Origin: JAUXJB01 sp965226855
Lineage (GTDB): Bacteria; Myxococcota_A; UBA9160; SZUA-336
DNA length: 64,000 nucleotides
Direction: 5' to 3'
Assembly: GCA_965226855.1 (NCBI GenBank)
Contig: CBDDEE010000026.1
Location: 265,444-329,443, forward strand
Shown here: positions 59,808 through 64,000 of the stretch, piece after piece
Position numbering within the stretch: position 1 is the first letter of the stretch
Layout: the number at the start of each line of letters is the position of its first letter
Notes under the pieces: model-generated
Seen by the model: only the letters and a program-made list of their open reading frames with translations
The model's database searches: none
Told to the model about the DNA's origin: nothing
Translations under genes and position numbers: made by a program

Positions 59808-60851
59808 TCAGGATCTCCGCGCCCGCCTGAACGAGGACCAACTGAGCGCGACAAGCCCCCCCAGGACCAACCCCAGGGCCAGCCCTACCCCTGCGCTTCT
59901 CAGGAGCGAAGGCGAGGCCCCGCCGGCGGCGCCCAACAGCCCCGCTTCGAGCTGACCCCAAATGGGGACCTTCTTTTCGTAGTAGGCAGCGCTGAAGAAG
60001 GGCGCCAGGTCGACCCCCTGCGTCAAGGGGCGCCCGGCCTCGCCCAAAAACGACCGGTACACGATCGCGCTGATGTTGCCCCCGGGGTTGATTCCGTCCG
60101 TCGTGATCCCCTTGGGCTTGTGATCGTGCAACAGCCAGATTCCGGGACCGTAGCTGTGCAAGCCGTCGTTTTCGGTGCGGAGCTCCAGATCGATGCGCTG
60201 AGCGGGGCTGATCCATACGACGTCGCGGGTGATCGGCGCCGAGTGGGCGACACCGTCGTAGTGCGTCACGGTGAACTTGTGCCCGTGCGTGTGCAGCGAG
60301 ACGCCCTCGGCGCCGCCGTTCAGCACGCGGACCTTCACGGTCTGATCGGGCTCCACGACCACGAGCGATTCGCGCAGCGTGTACGGAAACGACCGCCCGT
60401 TGAGCAAGAAGTAGTCAGGCGCCTGGTCGGTGACGTCGTAGCGCCGGTTTGTGGCTTGCGCGACCAACCGCGGATCTCCCGCGGTCTGGACCACCTCGTG
60501 GAGCGTCCGGTCCATGTCCTGGTAGTGGAGGTCATATTCCCGATCGTAGGCCTCGCGCACGGCCACGGACGGATGGCGCACGTGGCCCGCCCCCACGTTC
60601 ATCGTCTGGACCCAGTTGTTCGGGCGGTTCTCTTCCACCACGAACATGCCCTGCAGACCCATCATGATGTGGATGTTGGGCTGAACGTGACAGTGGTAGA
60701 ACATCGTGCCGGTCTGCCGCGGGGTCATCTCGTACGTGCGGCTCTGGCCGGGCAGCACCGGCACCTCGCTGACCTGCGGGACCCCGTCGTTGCCCTCGCC
60801 AGAGGCGTCGCGGAACGGTTCGTGTTGATGATCGGCGCGCAGCACATCCAC
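59808..60851 (-). CDS. Multicopper oxidase, N-terminally truncated
   Basis: 347 aa. 'GTMFYHCHVQPNIHIMMGLQGMF' (HCH copper ligands), 'VSLHTHGHKFTV' and 'IWLLHDHKPKG' are multicopper-oxidase ligand clusters, and a C-terminal helix anchors the protein. The usual first cupredoxin segment with HWHG is absent: the frame starts abruptly at 'MDVLRADHQHEPFRDASGEGNDGVPQ', and upstream sequence is non-coding. Either a deletion removed about 100 residues or the real start lies in damaged sequence. Coupled to the cupredoxin gene downstream. Confidence 0.75.
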   Translation of the reverse strand: MDVLRADHQHEPFRDASGEGNDGVPQVSEVPVLPGQSRTYEMTPRQTGTMFYHCHVQPNIHIMMGLQGMFVVEENRPNNWVQTMNVGAGHVRHPSVAVREAYDREYDLHYQDMDRTLHEVVQTAGDPRLVAQATNRRYDVTDQAPDYFLLNGRSFPYTLRESLVVVEPDQTVKVRVLNGGAEGVSLHTHGHKFTVTHYDGVAHSAPITRDVVWISPAQRIDLELRTENDGLHSYGPGIWLLHDHKPKGITTDGINPGGNISAIVYRSFLGEAGRPLTQGVDLAPFFSAAYYEKKVPIWGQLEAGLLGAAGGASPSLLRSAGVGLALGLVLGGLVALSWSSFRRARRS

Positions 60852-60972
60852 TGCTTCCGCCGGAGCCTAGAAGTTGGCCTCGAGCTCCGGAGCCGGGTGT
60901 ATTCTAGGTCGAAACAGAAGCAGGGCGCAGTGGATCCCGGGGATTCTCGGGGCCGTCGTCCCGGAGTCTCCA

Positions 60973-61527
60973 GTGAGCGAAGAAGGTCTGACACGGCGCG
61001 TGTTTATGGCGTCGAGCGGGGGCGTGCTCGTCGGCACGCTGGCCTTCGCGGCGGGCGCTGTCGCCCTCGCGGCACCTACGCGGACATGGGCGCTCACCCT
61101 GAACGCCCTCGCCAAGGACGTAGGCGAAACCCTCCTGCGTTTCACCCGTCAGCTCTACCCGCACGACCGCCTGGAGGGCGCTGTCTACGCGCTGGTTGTG
61201 AGAGCGCTCGACGCCGAGGCCGCAGCCAGTCCCGACGTCACTAAGCTACTCACCGATGGGGTCGCCGCCCTCGACCGCGCCGCCGGTGGTCGCTGGCGGG
61301 ACCAGCCGCAGGCGCGGCAGCTCGAGCTCGCCAAAGAGATGGAGCAGACGCCCTTCTTTCAGAAGGTCCGGAGCACTGCCGTGGTCGCGCTCTACGACAA
61401 CGACATGGCCTTCGCCCACTTCGGCTACGAGGGTGCGTCGTTCGAGAAGGGCGGCTACCTCGGGCGCGGTTTCAACGACCTCGACTGGCTGCCCCAGCCC
61501 CCGACCGCAGACAGCACGCCTCTCTAG
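60973..61527 (+). CDS. Tat-exported small subunit of a GMC dehydrogenase
   Basis: 184 aa from GTG 60973. 'TRRVFMASSGGVLVGTLAFAAG' is a twin-arginine signal. The mature part ('LLRFTRQLYPHD', 'AALDRAAGGRW', 'TPFFQKVRSTAVVALYDN', 'GYLGRGFNDLDWLPQ') matches gluconate-2-dehydrogenase subunit 3-like proteins, which accompany GMC flavoproteins and may carry them through Tat. The flavoprotein follows after 12 nt. Confidence 0.8.
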   Translation: MSEEGLTRRVFMASSGGVLVGTLAFAAGAVALAAPTRTWALTLNALAKDVGETLLRFTRQLYPHDRLEGAVYALVVRALDAEAAASPDVTKLLTDGVAALDRAAGGRWRDQPQARQLELAKEMEQTPFFQKVRSTAVVALYDNDMAFAHFGYEGASFEKGGYLGRGFNDLDWLPQPPTADSTPL

Positions 61528-61539
61528 GAGGACAGACAA

Positions 61540-63108
61540 ATGGCAAGGCACGCGCTGAACGACGACTCCGTGGTGGTGGTGATCGGGTCGGGCGCCGGTG
61601 GCGGCACTCTGGCAAACGAGCTGTGCCAGAAGGGGGTAGGCGTTGTTCTCCTCGAGGCGGGGAAGCGCGAGTCACCGCAGAGCTTCGTGAACGACGAGTG
61701 GGCCTCCTTCAACCAGATCACGTGGCTGGACAAACGCACGACCTCCGGCAGCTGGAGGGTCGCTCGCGACTTTCCGAACCTGCCCGCATGGATCTGCAAG
61801 ACCGTCGGCGGTACCACGACTCACTGGGCGGGCGCGAGCCTCCGTATCCGCGAGCACGAGTTCCGCGCCAAGACCACGTACGGCCAGATCGAGGGGGCCA
61901 ACCTACTGGACTGGCCGCTCACGGTGGCCGACCTGGAGCCCTACTACGACAAGGCCGAGGACAAGCTCGGCGTCACGCGCACCCACGAAATTCCCGGGCT
62001 GCCCGGAAACAACAACTTCAAGGTAATGCACGCCGGCGCGATGAAAGTCGGCTACAGGAACTGCCACACCGGGCGAATGGCGGTCAACAGCCGCCCCCGG
62101 GACGGGCGCGGCTCGTGCCTGCAGCTCGGCTTCTGCTTCCAGGGCTGTAAATCCAGAGCCAAGTGGTCGACGCTCTACACCGAGATCCCAGCCGCCGAGG
62201 CCACAGGGAGGCTGGATCTACGCGCCGAGAGTCCCGCGCTGCAGATCCAGACGGCGGCGGACGGGCGAGCATCGAGCGTGCTCTATGCCGACAGCGACGG
62301 CAATCCGCACGTTCAGAAGGCGCGCGCCGTTTGCGTGGCGGGGAACTCCATCGAGACGCCTCGGCTTCTGCTGAACTCCGCATCGCAGCAGTATCCCGAC
62401 GGCCTCGCCAACTCCTCCGGCCAGGTGGGCAAGAACTACATGCGCCACACCACAGGGTCGGTGTACGCGACCTTCGAGAAGCCGGTTCACATGTACCGGG
62501 GTACGACCATGGCCGGAATCATCACCGATGAGAGCCGTCACGACACGGCCCGCGGCTTTGCGGGCGGCTACGAGCTGGAGACGGTCTCCCTCGGGCTACC
62601 GTTCATGGCCGCGTTTCTGGATCCCGGCGCGTGGGGCCGCGACTTCACCGCTGCCATGGATCAGTACGCCCACATGGCCGGCCTGTGGATCGTCGGCGAA
62701 GACATGCCCCAGGCGACCAACGCGGTCACCCTTCATCCCACCGAGAAGGACGGGTACGGCCTCCCCATCCCCAACGTCCACTTCGACGACCACCCCAATG
62801 ACGTGGCCATGCGCAACCACGCCTACACGCAGGGTAGCGCGGTCTATACAGCCGCAGGCGCCCTGCAGAACTACCGCGTGCCACCGTATCCCTCGACCCA
62901 TAACCTGGGTACGTGTCGGATGAGCGCCGACCCGAAGGACGGCGTCTGCAACGCCTTTGGGCAGGCTCACGACATCACCAACCTGTTCATCTCCGACGGC
63001 AGTCAGTTCACGACGAGCGCGGCAGAGAATCCGACCCTCACGATCGTAACGCTGGCCATCCGGCAGGCGGACTACATCGCCGAGCAGCTCAGCGAGCGCG
63101 CGCTCTAG
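61540..63108 (+). CDS. GMC-family flavoprotein dehydrogenase
   Basis: 522 aa. FAD-binding 'VVVIGSGAGGGTLANELCQKGVGVVLLEAG', 'GGTTTHWAGASLRIREHEF', and the C-terminal 'HNLGTCRMSADPKDGVCNAFGQAHDITNLFISDGSQFTTSAAENPTLTIVTLAIRQADYI' with the active-site region. It oxidises an alcohol or sugar-like substrate. No signal of its own, so it is probably exported bound to the Tat subunit upstream. Ribosome-binding site AGGAGG at 61527-61532. Confidence 0.9.
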   Translation: MARHALNDDSVVVVIGSGAGGGTLANELCQKGVGVVLLEAGKRESPQSFVNDEWASFNQITWLDKRTTSGSWRVARDFPNLPAWICKTVGGTTTHWAGASLRIREHEFRAKTTYGQIEGANLLDWPLTVADLEPYYDKAEDKLGVTRTHEIPGLPGNNNFKVMHAGAMKVGYRNCHTGRMAVNSRPRDGRGSCLQLGFCFQGCKSRAKWSTLYTEIPAAEATGRLDLRAESPALQIQTAADGRASSVLYADSDGNPHVQKARAVCVAGNSIETPRLLLNSASQQYPDGLANSSGQVGKNYMRHTTGSVYATFEKPVHMYRGTTMAGIITDESRHDTARGFAGGYELETVSLGLPFMAAFLDPGAWGRDFTAAMDQYAHMAGLWIVGEDMPQATNAVTLHPTEKDGYGLPIPNVHFDDHPNDVAMRNHAYTQGSAVYTAAGALQNYRVPPYPSTHNLGTCRMSADPKDGVCNAFGQAHDITNLFISDGSQFTTSAAENPTLTIVTLAIRQADYIAEQLSERAL

Positions 63109-63163
63109 GCACTCGAGCAGGGAACACCGAACCGGAGATTCTCAGGTCGGAGGACGGCAAGCA

Positions 63164-64000
63164 ATGATGGGTCTCGACGGGGTACGCGTTCTCGAGCTGG
63201 GACAGGGCGTCTCCGCGGCCTACGCGACGAAGCAAATGGCCGACCTCGGCGCGGACGTGGTCAAGGTCGAGGACCCCGGCGGCGACTCCTCGCGCGCCCG
63301 GGGCCCGTTCCCAGCGCAGGCTGGGGACCTCGAGCAGAGCGGGCTCTTCCTCTACCTGAACGGGAACAAGCGCGGCCTCGCCCTGGACCTGACGAGCGAA
63401 GCCGGGCAAGAGCGCCTGCGGGAGCTTGTCAGCTGGGCCGAGATTCTGGTCCACAACTGGGCGCCGCCTGAGATGCGCCGACGGCGCATCGATTACGCCG
63501 AGTTCGACCGCTGGAACCCGGGGCTGGTCATGTGCTCGATCACGCCGTTCGGGCTGACCGGCCCCTACAGGGACTTCCGCGCCGAAGACCTGACGATCCA
63601 GCACGGGGGCGGCTGGGCATGGCTCATCCCGGGGGCGTCGGATCAGCCCGAGGCGCCGCCGCTCAAGGCGTATGGTCACCAGGCGGAGTTTCAGGGCGGG
63701 CTGGCGGCCACGGTGGCTACGCTGGGGGCCTACTTCAGCGCTCAGCGGACCGGTCGGGGCGAACACGTCGACCTGTCGCTGCAGGCGTACATCGCGTCCT
63801 TTACCGAGCAGAACATCATCGCCTACACCTATCAAGGTATGGTTGCGTCGCGCGCGGGCGCGCGCATTCTCGCGCCGGAGAACATCTACGAGTGTCAGGA
63901 CGGGCTGATCTTCCTGGTGGTCGTCGAGCAGGATCAGTGGGAGCGCCTGGTCGAGCTGATGGGCAGGCCAGAGTGGTCCCAGCTCGAGATCTTTCAAACG
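63164..64000 (+). CDS. CaiB/BaiF CoA-transferase family protein, 3' end outside window
   Basis: 279 codons present from ATG 63164. 'VRVLELGQGVSAAYATKQMADLGADVVKVEDPGGD' is the family N-terminus, and 'GEHVDLSLQAY' holds the likely catalytic Asp. 'SITPFGLTGPYRDF' is also typical. It transfers CoA to a carboxylic acid. It lies 55 nt after the GMC gene on the same strand, so it is possibly the same transcript. Unlike the protein at 1405 it may be a single-domain form, but the end is not visible. Confidence 0.88.
   Translation, partial: MMGLDGVRVLELGQGVSAAYATKQMADLGADVVKVEDPGGDSSRARGPFPAQAGDLEQSGLFLYLNGNKRGLALDLTSEAGQERLRELVSWAEILVHNWAPPEMRRRRIDYAEFDRWNPGLVMCSITPFGLTGPYRDFRAEDLTIQHGGGWAWLIPGASDQPEAPPLKAYGHQAEFQGGLAATVATLGAYFSAQRTGRGEHVDLSLQAYIASFTEQNIIAYTYQGMVASRAGARILAPENIYECQDGLIFLVVVEQDQWERLVELMGRPEWSQLEIFQT

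Noticed and set aside
59150..59854. Longer start for the cupredoxin protein
   Set aside because: The upstream codons overlap the multicopper oxidase and place charged residues before the signal peptide; the TTG at 59806 gives a normal exported N-terminus.

Overview
The window is about two-thirds G+C. It reads as chromosomal accessory DNA from a catabolically versatile, probably deltaproteobacterial-grade bacterium (Myxococcota, Desulfobacterota or Binatota type). That placement is inference from gene content: many ACMSD-type amidohydrolases, CaiB/BaiF CoA-transferases, luciferase-like (LLM) oxidoreductases, arylsulfatases, P450s, ring-hydroxylating oxygenase genes and selenoprotein genes. No rRNA, tRNA or housekeeping locus is present to fix the taxonomy.

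Layout. 1-15.1 kb: glutathione S-transferase end, amidohydrolase, double CaiB/BaiF protein, acyl-CoA-dehydrogenase-type monooxygenase, two arylsulfatases, P450, alpha/beta hydrolase, a broken amidohydrolase and a Baeyer-Villiger-type monooxygenase. A 32-bp palindrome lies between the divergent monooxygenase and sulfatase genes. 15.2-19.1 kb: transposase remnant, MhpD-like hydratase, D-2-hydroxyacid dehydrogenase and an amidohydrolase carrying an insertion-sequence scar. 19.1-28.7 kb: SDRs, LLM oxidoreductases, a duplicated small beta-rich protein family with near-identical promoters and REP-like repeats, a TPR protein, a stop-interrupted membrane-anchored gene and a lipoprotein amidase. 29-30.6 kb: ECF sigma factor, membrane anti-sigma candidate and Spy/CnrX-like periplasmic protein, each overlapping the next by 4 nt. 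30.8-34.3 kb: Smr protein and a soxCD-like pair whose cytochrome gene is split by an IS. 34.5-45.9 kb: VOC dioxygenase, P450 remnant and ferredoxin, hydrolases, two predicted selenoprotein genes and a Rieske oxygenase alpha/beta pair. 45.9-54.6 kb: visibly A+T-richer segment with a sigma-54 activator, an IS-split NtrC-like regulator and a giant MMPL/RND-transporter-histidine-kinase fusion. 54.6-57.8 kb: nested IS elements and gene relics. 57.8-64 kb: MFS carrier, cupredoxin and multicopper oxidase, GMC oxidoreductase pair and a second CaiB/BaiF gene running off the end.

Most notable. (1) Two genes at 38.6 and 42.6 kb have in-frame UGA at a redox-active Cys position. Each UGA is followed at exactly the same distance by a 6-bp hairpin with an AGTTK loop, as expected of bacterial SECIS elements. 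(2) An RND/MMPL transporter fused to a GAF-histidine kinase lies directly after an NtrC-like regulator. (3) There is a heavy load of recent gene damage: three insertion sequences with clear target duplications, several IS scars, three single in-frame stops in otherwise continuous genes and two +1 poly-A frameshifts.
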